This document shows positions 50,070 through 59,427 of a stretch of 59,427 bases of DNA, piece after piece. Under the pieces are notes generated by a model. That model saw only the letters and a program-made list of their open reading frames with translations, ran no database searches and had not been told where the DNA came from. Position 1 is the first letter of the stretch. Each line of letters opens with the position of its first letter. The translations under genes were made by a program, and so were the position numbers. The stretch comes from Roseateles saccharophilus (GTDB lineage Bacteria; Pseudomonadota; Gammaproteobacteria; Burkholderiales; Burkholderiaceae_C): positions 1 to 59,427 of the forward strand of contig NZ_SMBU01000032.1 in assembly GCF_004342485.1 (NCBI RefSeq), read 5' to 3'.

Positions 50070-52651
50070 GGTGTGGTGGGTTCGGTTCTCTGAGCGCCGC
50101 TGGCGTTGTCCGCACGCAGCTGTTCTGAGGAGATGGTGACCGGGATCGTGAAGGCGAATCGGCACCCGACGACAAGGGAGCCATTGTAGAGGTTCTCGGC
50201 TTTTATCCGGCCCTGGTGGGACTCGACGATGGACCGGCATAACCCTAATCCGATGCCCAGGCCGTCGGCCTTGGTCGAGAAGAAGGCCTCGTACATGCGG
50301 GCCAGCACCTCATCGGGCAAACCCGGCCCCATGTCGGTCACCGAGAACTCGATCTGGCCGCCCAGGTCGGCGCTGTGCTTGGGCACGACGCGCAGCTCGA
50401 TGTGGCGGCGCGAGGTCGGCAGCGAGGCGTTGTCGATGGCCTCGGCGGCGTTCTTCAGCAGGTTCATCAGCACCTGCTCGATGAGGATGGGGTCCACCAT
50501 CAGCTGCGGCAGGCGCTGAGCGACATAGGTGTGGATGGCCACGCTGCGCCGGCGCAGCTCGATGCCGGCCAGCTCGACGGCGTCCTCGACGATGTCGGCC
50601 GCATTCGCCGGCTGGCGCTGCGGCTCGCTGCGCTTCACGAAGGCGCGGATGCGGTGAATGATCTGGCCGGCACGCTCGGCCTGGCGGGCGGTCTTCTCGA
50701 GCGCCGCCATCAGCGAATCCTTGTCGATGTTGTCGGCGCGCACGCGGCTGACCATGCCGTTGCAGTAGTTGGTGATGGCGGTCAGCGGCTGGTTCAGCTC
50801 GTGGGCGACGCTGGAGGCCATCTCGCCCATCGTCATCAGCCGGCTCGTCACCTGGGCCTTCTCGGCCTGCAGCGCGGCCTGGTGCTCGGCGTGGCGGCGC
50901 ATCGTGATGTCGGTGGCGATCAGCATCTGCGCCAGGCGCCCGTCCGTCCACTGCAGGTAGCGGGCGCGCACGTCGAACCACATGGCCAGCGACTCGACGT
51001 AGACCTCGCGCGGGTCGGAGCCGATGTCGGTCAGCGCCTCGGCGGGCAGGCCGGAGTAGTCGTCGACCTCGTCGGAGGCGTCGGGCAGGCCGCGCCGGCT
51101 CGTCGTGCCGACCAGCTGGCCGCCGGCCAGCAGCGCGTGGCCGGCCGGGTCGGCGCCGAACCACAGCCGGTAGCTGCGGTTGGCGAACAGCAGCTCGGGC
51201 GGCTGCACCGACAGCACCGACACGGCCGCGTCCAGGCCTTCCAGCACGGTCGTGAAGCGCTCGTGCGAGGCCGAGAGCTGGTCGCGCACACGCTTGGCCT
51301 CGGTGATGTTGGTCATCGAGGTCATCCAGCCGGTCTGCTTGCCCTTGGTGTCCACCAGGGGCGAGACATAGACGCGGGCGTCGAACTGGCTGCCGTCGCG
51401 GCGCTGGATCTTGACCTCGACGCCGCCCGAGGGGCTGCGACCCTGCAGCTCCTGCTGCAGCAGGCGCGCGTTCTCCTCGCGGCGGTCGCTGGGCCAGAAG
51501 GGGTAGGGCGGCGTGCGGCCGACGAGGTCGGCCTCCGAGAAGCCCGTCATCGCGCAGAAGGCCGGGTTCACGTAGGTGATGCGCGTGTCCATGTCCATCG
51601 CGCGCATGCCGGTCAGCATGGAGTTCTCCATCGCGCGGCGGAAATTGGTTTCCAGCGTCAGCGCGTTCTGGATCTGGGTGCGGCGACGCATGTGGCGCCA
51701 GGTGCCCAGCAGCATCCACACCGTCAGGCCGGCCAGCGCCAGCACCAGCCAGAACAGGGCATTGCTGATCAGGCCGATGGAGGTGCGCCAGCCCTGGCCG
51801 CGCAGCACCAGGCCGTTCAGCGCCGGGGCCAGCGGCACGTCGTGCAGCAGGGCCGCGCGGCGCAGCACCTGGCCGGGCATGGGCGTGACGGTGCTGCTGA
51901 CGACCTGGTCGCGCGCATCCAGCACGGCGATGCTGTGGCGCGTGGCGACCTCGCTGGGCACGTAGTAGCGCAGCAGCGCCTCGACCGTGTATTCGGCGAT
52001 CAGCACGCCGGCGAAGCCGCCGCGGTCGATCAGCGGGATGTGCAGCTGGAAGACTGTGGTGCCGTTGGCGTCGGCGAAGGGCGGCGAGTAGACCGGCTGG
52101 CGCCTTTCCTTGGCGGCCTCGAAGGCGATCTCGGCCGCGTTGGACTGGTTGGGCAAGGGCATGGACGGGTCGTCGCCGTCCGCCGTCATCAGCCCGTCGG
52201 CCTGGAAACCGGCCGCGCCGACGCTGCTGCGGCGCTCGCGGTGCGCGCTCAGCCAGGTCACATGGGTCAGCTCGGGCCGCTCGCGCGCGAAGGCCTGGGC
52301 CTGGGCGGAGAACTCGTGGGCGTCGATCTGGCGCGTGACGACCTCGCGCGCGATGCGCACGAGCTGCTCCTGGTTCTCGATCAGGCGCAGGCGGATCTGC
52401 TGCTGGGCGATCTCGGTGTCGCGCTTGACGCTCTCGGTCTCGCGCTCGATCTCTTCGTTGCGCAGATACCAGAAGGCCGAAATGATGGCTGCGAGGAAGA
52501 GCAGCACCGAGATCAGCGGGCCCAGCGTGGCCAGGCGGTCCTGGCGCGAGGGCGATTGCCGGAACCACCAGGTGGCGACCAGGCGGCGCAGCGGCGCCAG
52601 CATGCGCTGGCTGCGGGAGCGGGTCTCGGGGGCGGGAGAGTCGACGGACAT
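50066..52651 (-). CDS. PAS-domain sensor histidine kinase
   Basis: The 861-residue kinase has a membrane helix near 45-66 (LISVLLFLAAIISAFWYL), a large periplasmic Cache-like domain (residues about 67-290), a second helix (LISNALFWLVLALAGLTVWM), two PAS domains (DTRITYVNPAFCAMTGFSEA and a degenerate one) and a kinase core. The acceptor is H617 in SSVAHELNQPLTAITNY; the N-box is LMNLLKNAAEAIDNAS, then DMGPGLPDE and GLGIGLGLCRSIVE. The HELNQPL variant is typical of FixL/DctB-type kinases. It is co-transcribed with the FixJ-type regulator and divergent from aceE. Confidence 0.92.
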   Translation of the reverse strand: MSVDSPAPETRSRSQRMLAPLRRLVATWWFRQSPSRQDRLATLGPLISVLLFLAAIISAFWYLRNEEIERETESVKRDTEIAQQQIRLRLIENQEQLVRIAREVVTRQIDAHEFSAQAQAFARERPELTHVTWLSAHRERRSSVGAAGFQADGLMTADGDDPSMPLPNQSNAAEIAFEAAKERRQPVYSPPFADANGTTVFQLHIPLIDRGGFAGVLIAEYTVEALLRYYVPSEVATRHSIAVLDARDQVVSSTVTPMPGQVLRRAALLHDVPLAPALNGLVLRGQGWRTSIGLISNALFWLVLALAGLTVWMLLGTWRHMRRRTQIQNALTLETNFRRAMENSMLTGMRAMDMDTRITYVNPAFCAMTGFSEADLVGRTPPYPFWPSDRREENARLLQQELQGRSPSGGVEVKIQRRDGSQFDARVYVSPLVDTKGKQTGWMTSMTNITEAKRVRDQLSASHERFTTVLEGLDAAVSVLSVQPPELLFANRSYRLWFGADPAGHALLAGGQLVGTTSRRGLPDASDEVDDYSGLPAEALTDIGSDPREVYVESLAMWFDVRARYLQWTDGRLAQMLIATDITMRRHAEHQAALQAEKAQVTSRLMTMGEMASSVAHELNQPLTAITNYCNGMVSRVRADNIDKDSLMAALEKTARQAERAGQIIHRIRAFVKRSEPQRQPANAADIVEDAVELAGIELRRRSVAIHTYVAQRLPQLMVDPILIEQVLMNLLKNAAEAIDNASLPTSRRHIELRVVPKHSADLGGQIEFSVTDMGPGLPDEVLARMYEAFFSTKADGLGIGLGLCRSIVESHQGRIKAENLYNGSLVVGCRFAFTIPVTISSEQLRADNASGAQRTEPTTP

Positions 52652-52834
52652 CGACAAATTATCCGGGTGGCTGATGCCATCAGAATTTCATAATAAGAAA
52701 TCGAATCGCACCATTTGGAAAATTCCGAGGCCTGTGAGACACTGCGGCCGCTCGCGGACCGAGGTCCTGCGTCTTGCCCCTGTTAGAACAGCCACTTCCG
52801 CACGAAAGAGGCGGAATTCACTAGGAGACCGGCC
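52652..52834. promoter_or_regulatory. Divergent promoter region of the sensor kinase and the pdh operon
   Basis: This 183-base gap is AT-rich for the window between 52680 and 52726. TATTAT on the minus strand (52695-52690) is a candidate -10 for the kinase. GGAA-AA-TTCC at 52717-52726 is a small palindrome. No E. coli-type PdhR box was recognised. AGGAGA precedes aceE. No gene was seen here. Confidence 0.4.
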
Positions 52835-55546
52835 ATGTCAGCCCAGCCGCAAGAGTTTCTCGGCGCCGCCGCGAACGACAACGATCCGCAAGAGACCAAG
52901 GAGTGGCTGGACGCCCTCTCGGCCGTCATCGACCGCGAGGGCGCGGAGCGCGCCCACTTCCTGATCGAGGAACTGCTGGAGCACGCCCGCCAGCACAGCA
53001 TCGACCTGCCGTTCTCGGCCACGACCGGCTACGTCAACACCATCGAGGCCTCGGCCGAGGCGCGCTGCCCCGGCAACATCCAGATCGAGAAGCGCCTGCG
53101 CGCCTATATGCGCTGGAACGCGATGGCCATGGTCGTGCGCGCCAACCGCCTGAATCCGGCGGATGGTGGCGACCTGGGCGGCCACATCGGCTCCTTCGCG
53201 TCGCTGGCCTCGATGCTGGGCGCCGGCTTCAACCACTTCTGGCATGCCGAGAGCGAGGGCCATGGCGGCGACTGCCTCTACATCCAGGGCCACAGCGCGC
53301 CCGGCATCTATGCCCGCGCCTTCCTGGAAGGCCGGCTGACCGAGGATCAACTGGACAACTTCCGCCAGGAAGTCGACGGCCACGGCCTGTCCAGCTATCC
53401 GCACCCGAAGCTGATGCCCAACTTCTGGCAGTTCCCGACCGTCTCGATGGGCCTGGGCCCCTTGATGGCCATCTACCAGGCGCGCTTCCTGAAGTATCTG
53501 CACGCCCGCGGCATCGCCAACACCGAGAACCGCAAGGTCTGGGCCTTCATGGGCGACGGCGAGATGGACGAGCCCGAGAGCCTGGGCGCCATCGGCCTGG
53601 CGGCGCGCGAGGGCCTGGACAACCTGGTCTTCGTCGTCAACTGCAACCTGCAGCGCCTGGACGGCCCGGTGCGCGGCAACGGCAAGATCATCCAGGAGCT
53701 CGAAGGCGAGTTCCGCGGCAGCGGCTGGAGCGTCATCAAGCTGGTCTGGGGCAAGGGCTGGGACGAGCTGCTGGCGCGCGACAAGACCGGCAAGCTCAAG
53801 CAGCTGATGATGGAGACGCTGGACGGCGACTACCAGGCCATGAAGGCCAATGACGGTGCCTACGTCCGCAAGCACTTCTTCGGCAAATACCCCGAGACCG
53901 CCAAGCTCGTCGCCCACATGAGCGACGAGGAGGTCTTCGAACTGCGCCGCGGCGGCCACGAGCCCGAGAAGGTCTACGCCGCCTTCCACGCCGCCCACAA
54001 CAACACGACGGGCCAGCCCACCGTGCTGCTGGTCAAGACCGTCAAGGGCTATGGCATGGGCAAGGCCGGCGAGGGCAAGAACACCGTCCACCAGACCAAG
54101 AAGCTGACGGACGAGGACATCAAGTACATCCGCGACCGCTTCAACATCCCGGTGCCGGACAGCGAGCTGCCCAAGCTGCCCTATTACAAGCCGGCCGAAG
54201 ACACGCCCGAGATGCGCTATCTGCACGAGCGCCGCCAGGCCCTGGGCGGCTATCTGCCGCACCGCCGCGCCAAGGCCGACGAGCAGTTCAAGACGCCCGA
54301 GCTGGCCACCTTCCAGGCCGTGCTCGACCCGACCGCCGAGGGCCGCGAGATCTCGACGACCCAGGCCTATGTGCGCTTCCTGACCCAGCTGCTGCGCGAC
54401 AAGGAGATCGGCCCGCGCGTCGTGCCCATCCTCGTCGACGAGGCCCGCACCTTCGGCATGGAAGGCCTGTTCCGCCAGATCGGCATCTACAACCCCAAGG
54501 GCCAGCTCTACACCCCGGTCGACAAGGACCAGGTGATGTACTACCGCGAGGACAAGGCCGGCCAGATCCTGCAGGAAGGCATCAACGAGGCCGGCGGCAT
54601 GGCCAGCTGGATCGCGGCGGCCACGAGCTATTCGACGAGCAACCGGATCATGATCCCGTTCTACGTCTACTACTCGATGTTCGGCTTCCAGCGCATCGGC
54701 GACCTGGCCTGGGCCGCCGGCGACATGCAGGCCCGCGGCTTCCTGCTCGGCGGCACGTCCGGCCGCACGACGCTGAACGGCGAGGGCCTGCAGCACGAGG
54801 ACGGCCACAGCCACATCCTGGCCGGCACCATCCCCAACTGCGTGAGCTACGACCCGACCTTCGCGCACGAGGTGGCGGTCATCATGCAGCGCGGCTTGAA
54901 GCGCATGGTCGAGGACCAGGAAAACGTCTTCTACTACATCACCCTGCTGAACGAGAACTACCCGATGCCGGGCCTGAAGGCCGGCACCGAGGAGCAGATC
55001 CTCAAGGGCATGTACCTGCTGGAAGAAGCCGACGCCGGCAAGACGATCAGCGTCAACCTGCTGGGCTCGGGCACCATCCTGCGCGAGAGCCAGGTCGCCA
55101 AGATGCTGCTGGAGGAGGACTGGGGCGTCGGCGCCAATGTGTGGAGCTGCCCGAGCTTCAACGAGCTGGCCCGCGACGGCCAGAACGCCGAGCGCTGGAA
55201 CCTGCTGCACCCGACCGAGCTGGCCTGCGTGCCCTTCGTCACGCAGCAGCTGGGCCGTACGACCGGCCCGGTCATCGCGTCGACCGACTACATGAAGAAC
55301 TATGCCGAGCAGATCCGTGCCTTCGTGCCCAAGGGCCGTTCGTACAAGGTGCTGGGCACCGACGGCTTCGGCCGCAGCGACTTCCGCTCCAAGCTGCGCC
55401 AGCACTTCGAGATCAACCGCCACTACATCGTCGTCGCCGCGCTGAAGGCGCTGGCCGATGACGGCGCCATCCCGATGGCGCGTGTGGCCGAGGCCATCGC
55501 GAAGTACGGCATCGACGCCAACAAGATCAACCCGCTCTACGCCTGA
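52835..55546 (+). CDS. aceE: Pyruvate dehydrogenase E1 component, homodimeric type
   Basis: AceE decarboxylates pyruvate on thiamine diphosphate and acetylates the lipoyl groups of E2. The 903-residue length is that of the single-chain Gram-negative E1. The thiamine motif is GDGEMDE at 240-246 followed by VFVVNCNLQRLDGPV. The N-terminal GGHIGSFASLASMLGAGFNH with active-site His, and the central SWIAAATSYSTSNRIMIPFY and LQHEDGHSHILAGTIPNCVS regions match AceE. It heads aceE-aceF-lpdA, with an 18-base gap to aceF. The FixL/FixJ-like pair diverges from its promoter. Confidence 0.98.
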   Translation: MSAQPQEFLGAAANDNDPQETKEWLDALSAVIDREGAERAHFLIEELLEHARQHSIDLPFSATTGYVNTIEASAEARCPGNIQIEKRLRAYMRWNAMAMVVRANRLNPADGGDLGGHIGSFASLASMLGAGFNHFWHAESEGHGGDCLYIQGHSAPGIYARAFLEGRLTEDQLDNFRQEVDGHGLSSYPHPKLMPNFWQFPTVSMGLGPLMAIYQARFLKYLHARGIANTENRKVWAFMGDGEMDEPESLGAIGLAAREGLDNLVFVVNCNLQRLDGPVRGNGKIIQELEGEFRGSGWSVIKLVWGKGWDELLARDKTGKLKQLMMETLDGDYQAMKANDGAYVRKHFFGKYPETAKLVAHMSDEEVFELRRGGHEPEKVYAAFHAAHNNTTGQPTVLLVKTVKGYGMGKAGEGKNTVHQTKKLTDEDIKYIRDRFNIPVPDSELPKLPYYKPAEDTPEMRYLHERRQALGGYLPHRRAKADEQFKTPELATFQAVLDPTAEGREISTTQAYVRFLTQLLRDKEIGPRVVPILVDEARTFGMEGLFRQIGIYNPKGQLYTPVDKDQVMYYREDKAGQILQEGINEAGGMASWIAAATSYSTSNRIMIPFYVYYSMFGFQRIGDLAWAAGDMQARGFLLGGTSGRTTLNGEGLQHEDGHSHILAGTIPNCVSYDPTFAHEVAVIMQRGLKRMVEDQENVFYYITLLNENYPMPGLKAGTEEQILKGMYLLEEADAGKTISVNLLGSGTILRESQVAKMLLEEDWGVGANVWSCPSFNELARDGQNAERWNLLHPTELACVPFVTQQLGRTTGPVIASTDYMKNYAEQIRAFVPKGRSYKVLGTDGFGRSDFRSKLRQHFEINRHYIVVAALKALADDGAIPMARVAEAIAKYGIDANKINPLYA

Positions 55547-55564
55547 AGCCGAGGGAGACAAGAC

Positions 55565-57214
55565 ATGGCAATGGTTGAAGTCAAGGTTCCCGACATCGGC
55601 GATTTCGACGAAGTCGGCGTCATCGAGGTGCTCGTCAAGGTGGGCGACCGCATCAAGGTCGAGCAAAGCCTCGTGACGGTGGAGAGCGACAAGGCCTCGA
55701 TGGAGATTCCGTCGTCCACGGCAGGCGTCGTCAAGGAGATCAAGGTCGCCGTCGGCGACAAGGTCAGCGAGGGCAGCCTGCTCGTCGTCGTCGAGAGCGA
55801 AGGCGCGGCTGCGCCCGCTCCGGCCGCCGCTCCGGTAGCCGCCGCTGCTGCGCCGGCCGCGCCCGCCCCGGCGCCTGCCGCTGCGGCGCCCGCGCCGGTC
55901 GCCGCCGGTGGCTCGGTCACCGTCGAGGTGCCGGACATCGGCGACTTCGACGAGGTGGCCGTCATCGAGCTGCTCGTCAAGGTCGGCGACACCGTCAAGG
56001 TCGAACAGAGCCTGGTGACGGTGGAGAGCGACAAGGCCTCGATGGAGATTCCGTCCTCGACGGCCGGTGTCGTCGAGGAGCTGCTGGTCAAGATCGGCGA
56101 CAAGGTCAGCAAGGGTTCGGCGCTGGCACGCGTGAAGGCTGCCGGCAGCGCTGCTGTGCCGGTGCCTGCCGCCGCGGCACCCGCTCCGGTCGCCGCCGCA
56201 CAGGCCCAGCCGGCCGCGGCTGCCGCCCCCGCCGTGGCTGCTGCGCTGCCCGCCCACCAGCCCACGGCCCCCACGGGCCAGCTGCCCCACGCCTCGCCCA
56301 GCATCCGCAAGCTGGCGCGCGAACTGGGCGTGCCGCTGGCCGAGGTCAAGGGCAGCGGAGCCAAGGGCCGCGTCACCGAAGCCGACCTGCAGGGCTTCGT
56401 CAAGGCCGTCATGGCCGGCGCGGTGCAGACCGGCGCGCAGAAGGCCGTCGCCCCCGCGGCTGCCGCCGGTGGCGGCACGGGCCTGAACCTGCTCGCCTGG
56501 CCCAAGGTCGACTTCGAGAAGTTCGGCGCGGTGGAGCGCAAGGAGCTGTCGCGCATCAAGAAGATCTCGGGCGCCAATCTGCATCGCAACTGGGTCGTCA
56601 TTCCGCACGTCACCAACCACGACGATGCCGACATCACCGAGCTCGAAGCCTTCCGCGTGCAGCTGAACAAGGAGAACGAGAAGGCCGGCATCAAGGTCAC
56701 GATGCTCGCCTTCATGATCAAGGCGGCCGTCGCGGCGCTGAAGAAGTTCCCCGAGTTCAACAGCAGCCTCGACGGCGACACGCTGGTGCTGAAGAACTAC
56801 TTCCACATCGGCTTCGCGGCCGACACGCCCAACGGCCTCGTCGTGCCCGTCATCAAGGACGCCGACAAGAAGGGCATCTTCCAGATCAGCGCCGAGATGT
56901 CGGAGCTGGCCAAGAAGGCGCGTGACGGCAAGCTGGGCCCGGCCGACATGAGCGGCGGCTGCTTCTCGATCTCGTCGCTGGGCGGCATCGGCGGCAAGTA
57001 CTTCACGCCCATCATCAACGCGCCGGAAGTGGCCATCATGGGCGTCTGCAAGAGCTCGACAGAGCCGGTCTGGGACGGCAAGGCCTTCGTGCCGCGCTTG
57101 ATCCTGCCGCTGTCGCTGAGCTGGGACCACCGCGTCATCGACGGCGCCGCGGCTGCGCGCTTCAACGTCTACTTCGCCAGCCTGCTGTCCGACTTCCGTC
57201 GGATCGCACTCTGA
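55565..57214 (+). CDS. aceF: Dihydrolipoyllysine acetyltransferase (E2) with two lipoyl domains
   Basis: AceF transfers the acetyl group to CoA and forms the core of the complex. The 549-residue protein has two lipoyl domains with modified lysines K43 and K157 (each in [10 protein letters not shown]), Ala/Pro-rich linkers, a peripheral subunit-binding domain ([20 protein letters not shown]) and a catalytic domain ending with H522-R-V-I-D526-G. The first lipoyl domain is closer at the DNA level to that of lpdA than to the second one in the same gene. It is followed by lpdA after 15 bases. Confidence 0.98.
   Translation: MAMVEVKVPDIGDFDEVGVIEVLVKVGDRIKVEQSLVTVESDKASMEIPSSTAGVVKEIKVAVGDKVSEGSLLVVVESEGAAAPAPAAAPVAAAAAPAAPAPAPAAAAPAPVAAGGSVTVEVPDIGDFDEVAVIELLVKVGDTVKVEQSLVTVESDKASMEIPSSTAGVVEELLVKIGDKVSKGSALARVKAAGSAAVPVPAAAAPAPVAAAQAQPAAAAAPAVAAALPAHQPTAPTGQLPHASPSIRKLARELGVPLAEVKGSGAKGRVTEADLQGFVKAVMAGAVQTGAQKAVAPAAAAGGGTGLNLLAWPKVDFEKFGAVERKELSRIKKISGANLHRNWVVIPHVTNHDDADITELEAFRVQLNKENEKAGIKVTMLAFMIKAAVAALKKFPEFNSSLDGDTLVLKNYFHIGFAADTPNGLVVPVIKDADKKGIFQISAEMSELAKKARDGKLGPADMSGGCFSISSLGGIGGKYFTPIINAPEVAIMGVCKSSTEPVWDGKAFVPRLILPLSLSWDHRVIDGAAAARFNVYFASLLSDFRRIAL
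55586..55626 (+). repeat. 41-base segment of aceF repeated exactly in lpdA
   Basis: Positions 55586-55626 and 57251-57291 are identical at all 41 bases, including silent sites, and encode the start of the first lipoyl domain ([14 protein letters not shown]). The matching part of the second aceF lipoyl domain (from about 55929) differs at several silent sites. Recent gene conversion would explain this. Confidence 0.85.
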
Positions 57215-57229
57215 TCGGGAGCTGAACTC

Positions 57230-59017
57230 ATGGCGATCATTGAAGTTCAAGTTCCCGACATCGGCGATTTCGACGAAGTCGGCGTCATCGAACTGCTGGT
57301 CAAGGCCGGCGACAGCGTCAAGGTCGAGCAGAGCCTGATCACCGTCGAGAGCGACAAGGCCTCGATGGAGATTCCCTCGTCCGCCGCTGGCGTCGTCAAG
57401 GAGATCAAGGTCAAGCTGGGCGACAAGGTCAGCAAGGGCTCGGTCATCCTGGCGCTGGAGGCCGAGGGCGCCGCGGCGCCCGCTCCGGCGCCCGCTCCGG
57501 CGCCCGTGGCTGCGGCGCCGGCTCCGGTTGCTGCAAGCTACACCGGCAGTGCCGACCAGGCCTTCGACCTCGTCGTTCTCGGCGGCGGCCCCGGCGGCTA
57601 CTCGGCCGCCTTCCGCGCCGCCGACCTCGGCCTCAAAGTCGCGATCGTCGAGCGCTATGCGACGCTGGGCGGCGTCTGCCTGAACGTCGGCTGCATCCCG
57701 TCCAAGGCTCTGCTGCACGTCGCGGCGGTCATGGACGAGGTCGGTCACATGGCCGACCTGGGCATCGCCTACGCGGCCCCCACCGTCGACATCGACAAAC
57801 TGCGCACGCACAAGAACAAGGTCACGGGCAAGCTGACCGGCGGCCTGGCCGCGATGGCCAAGATGCGCAAGGTCACCGTGCTGCGCGGCTATGGCGCGCT
57901 GCTGGATGCCCAGCACCTCAAGGTCGAGGCGACCGAAGGTACGGGCCAGGCCAAGACCGGCACGACCCAGACCGTCGCCTTCAAGCGCCTCATCATCGCG
58001 GCCGGCTCGCAGGCCGTGCGCCTGCCCTTCCTGCCGGACGACCCGCGCATCGTCGACTCGACCGGCGCGCTGGAGATGGGCGTGAGGCCGCAGAAGATGC
58101 TGATCGTCGGCGGCGGCATCATCGGCCTGGAGATGGGCACGGTCTATTCGACGCTGGGTGCGCGCCTGGACGTCGTCGAGATGCTGCCCACGCTGATGAC
58201 CGGCGCCGACCGCGACCTCGTCAAGGTCTGGCAGAAGTTCAACCAGCACCGCTTCGACAACATCATGTTGAACACGAAGACGGTGGCGGCCGAAGCCCGG
58301 CCGGACGGCATCTACGTGAGCTTCGAAGGCGAGGGCGCCCCGAAGGAGCCGCAGCGCTACGACCTCGTGCTGCAGGCCGTGGGCCGCACGCCCAATGGCA
58401 GGAAGATCGCCGCCGAGAATGCCGGCGTCGTCGTGACGGACCGCGGCTTCATCCCGGTCGACGTGCAGATGCGCACCAATGTCGCCAACATCTTCGCCAT
58501 CGGCGACATCGTCGGCCAGCCCATGCTGGCCCACAAGGCGGTGCACGAGGGCCATGTGGCGGCCGAGGTCTGCGCCGGCGAACTGCTGGGCGAGGACAAG
58601 CTCAGGAAGAGCCAGTTCGACGCCCGCGTGATCCCGAGCGTGGCCTACACCGACCCCGAGGTCGCCTGGGTGGGCATCACCGAGGACGAGGCAAAGGCCA
58701 AGGGCATCAAGATCACCAAGGGCCTGTTCCCCTGGAACGCCTCGGGCCGCGCCATCGCCAACGGCCGTGACGAAGGCTTCACCAAGCTGATCTTCGACGA
58801 GGAGAGCCACCGCATCATCGGCGGCGGCATCGTCGGCACCCATGCCGGCGACATGATCGGCGAGATCGCGCTGGCCATCGAGATGGGCGCGGACGCGGTG
58901 GACATCGGCAAGACCATCCACCCGCACCCGACGCTGGGCGAGTCGCTCGGCATGGCTGCCGAGGTCGCGCATGGCTCCTGCACGGACGTGCCGCCGGTGC
59001 GCAAGCCGGCACGCTGA
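57230..59017 (+). CDS. lpdA: Dihydrolipoyl dehydrogenase (E3) with N-terminal lipoyl domain
   Basis: Lpd reoxidises dihydrolipoyl groups with NAD. The 595-residue protein is longer than usual because of an N-terminal lipoyl domain (K43 in [10 protein letters not shown]) and an Ala/Pro linker to about residue 105. The FAD fold follows ([20 protein letters not shown]), the redox pair C150 and C155 in [13 protein letters not shown], the NAD loop [20 protein letters not shown], and the dimer-interface catalytic H566 in IHPHPTLGE. Such lipoyl-bearing E3 proteins are known in beta-proteobacteria. A strong terminator follows 23 bases after the stop. Confidence 0.97.
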   Translation: MAIIEVQVPDIGDFDEVGVIELLVKAGDSVKVEQSLITVESDKASMEIPSSAAGVVKEIKVKLGDKVSKGSVILALEAEGAAAPAPAPAPAPVAAAPAPVAASYTGSADQAFDLVVLGGGPGGYSAAFRAADLGLKVAIVERYATLGGVCLNVGCIPSKALLHVAAVMDEVGHMADLGIAYAAPTVDIDKLRTHKNKVTGKLTGGLAAMAKMRKVTVLRGYGALLDAQHLKVEATEGTGQAKTGTTQTVAFKRLIIAAGSQAVRLPFLPDDPRIVDSTGALEMGVRPQKMLIVGGGIIGLEMGTVYSTLGARLDVVEMLPTLMTGADRDLVKVWQKFNQHRFDNIMLNTKTVAAEARPDGIYVSFEGEGAPKEPQRYDLVLQAVGRTPNGRKIAAENAGVVVTDRGFIPVDVQMRTNVANIFAIGDIVGQPMLAHKAVHEGHVAAEVCAGELLGEDKLRKSQFDARVIPSVAYTDPEVAWVGITEDEAKAKGIKITKGLFPWNASGRAIANGRDEGFTKLIFDEESHRIIGGGIVGTHAGDMIGEIALAIEMGADAVDIGKTIHPHPTLGESLGMAAEVAHGSCTDVPPVRKPAR

Positions 59018-59039
59018 GCACGAGCCGGCCTCCTGCCTG

Positions 59040-59077
59040 AAAGCTCCTGTGCCGCCCGGCGGCCAGGAGCTTTTTTT
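59040..59077 (+). terminator. Intrinsic terminator of the aceE-aceF-lpdA operon
   Basis: AAGCTCCTG and CAGGAGCTT form a perfect 9-bp stem around a GC-rich loop (itself containing GCCGCC/GGCGGC), followed by seven T residues. Confidence 0.92.
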
Positions 59078-59078
59078 C

Positions 59079-59333
59079 GAGCAGCAGTCGGTACTCTCAC
59101 TGCACCGCGTCCGCCAGGCCTTCGTGAAGGCCCGCACTGCGCAAGCCAACCAGATTCGGGGCCTGCTCGGGGAGTACGGCCTGGTGGTGCCGCAGGGGAT
59201 CGCCTACATCGCTCAACGCGTGCCGGCGCTGATCGAGGATGCGGAGAACGAGTTGCCCGGCTCCTTTCGATTGCTCATCCAGCGACTGCTCGAGCACCTG
59301 AAGGTGCTGCAACAGCAGGTCGACGAGATCGAG
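59079..59333 (+). pseudogene. Internal fragment of an IS110-family transposase
   Basis: The translation reads EQQSVLSLHRVRQAFVKART, then AQANQIRGLLGEYGLVVPQG, RVPALIEDAENELPGSFRLL and LEHLKVLQQQVDEIE. This is the central region of IS110/IS116/IS902-type transposases, between the DEDD catalytic part and the C-terminal Transposase_20 domain. Both ends are missing; after 59333 the frame no longer resembles the family. It begins right behind the T-tract of the pdh terminator. I infer the remains of an old insertion. Confidence 0.82.
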
Positions 59334-59427
59334 TGTTACGTCCCGCGTAGATTTCGGCTCGCGATCCCAAGCTATTCGAGGTTGAGTCAAGGCTGCTGTC
59401 TCGCGAAGAATTGGACGGGACTCGCAC
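59334..59427. other. Window end, nothing recognised
   Basis: The last 94 bases show no recognisable gene or terminal inverted repeat. The lower GC content may mark foreign or decaying sequence beyond the IS110 remnant. Confidence 0.4.

Noticed and set aside
52717-52726. PdhR-type operator in front of aceE
   Set aside because: The small GGAA/TTCC palindrome does not match the known PdhR consensus and no PdhR homologue is in the window.
52838-59149. A 2103-codon open frame on the minus strand opposite aceE, aceF and lpdA
   Set aside because: It mirrors three unmistakable genes, has no family resemblance and a low-complexity Ala/Arg/Gly/Leu composition. Such frames are common in GC-rich DNA because stop codons are rare opposite biased codons.
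59097-59390. A 97-codon minus-strand frame at the window end
   Set aside because: It is the complement of the IS110-family transposase fragment, which is clearly coding-like on the plus strand.

Overview
The window is about 59 kb of very GC-rich, gene-dense bacterial chromosome, with strong third-position GC bias, few gaps and many ATGA or GTGA stop/start overlaps. Gene content points to a betaproteobacterium of the order Burkholderiales, probably near the Rubrivivax/Roseateles group; this placement is inferred from gene families. The main clues are a PhaR regulator and a phasin (polyhydroxyalkanoate storage), a homodimeric AceE, an AceF with two lipoyl domains and an Lpd with its own N-terminal lipoyl domain. 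No rRNA, tRNA, CRISPR array or intact mobile element was seen.

Layout. 1-5.1 kb: an ECF sigma factor remnant, a zinc alcohol dehydrogenase divergent from a PaaK-like adenylate-forming enzyme, and a translationally coupled polysaccharide deacetylase/DUF4015 pair. 5.2-11.6 kb: phaR, rimO, a PLP-dependent sulfur amino acid lyase and a large Cache/HD-GYP protein. 11.6-15.4 kb: a DUF4399 protein, a hairpin-rich spacer, ornithine cyclodeaminase divergent from an Lrp-type regulator, and a patatin lipoprotein. 15.4-18.8 kb (minus): an alpha/beta hydrolase and a LiaF-like protein/LytS-type kinase/LytTR regulator operon. 19-27.5 kb: a phasin, then a divergent eight-gene run starting with a histone-deacetylase-family gene. 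27.6-32 kb: a TonB receptor/YfiR/GGDEF-EAL cyclic-di-GMP module. 32-35 kb (minus): an uncharacterised three-gene unit headed by a 790-residue cysteine-rich protein. 35-44 kb: an M16 protease and a run containing VOC, cysteine-cluster, GST, patatin, DUF2252 and SulP genes. 44-52.7 kb (minus): a hybrid-free sensor kinase, DUF1697, oligopeptidase A, FolD and a FixJ/FixL-type two-component pair. 52.8-59 kb: the pyruvate dehydrogenase operon, its terminator and an IS110-family transposase remnant.

How the parts connect. A 14-base element, TTTGCTGCACTGCA, lies just downstream of the predicted -10 of phaR and again in front of the phasin gene. Related inverted half-sites lie in front of the histone-deacetylase-family gene, so a local PhaR regulon is likely. 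The pyruvate dehydrogenase operon supplies acetyl-CoA, the precursor of the stored polymer, and sits opposite a PAS sensor kinase/response regulator pair. Cyclic-di-GMP turnover is represented by an intact HD-GYP protein and by an EAL protein whose GGDEF active site is degenerate.

The least explained part is the cysteine-rich/DUF1360/small-protein unit at 31,992-34,925. It has tight operon spacing, no recognisable enzymatic domain and an unusual CTAG cluster in its upstream region.
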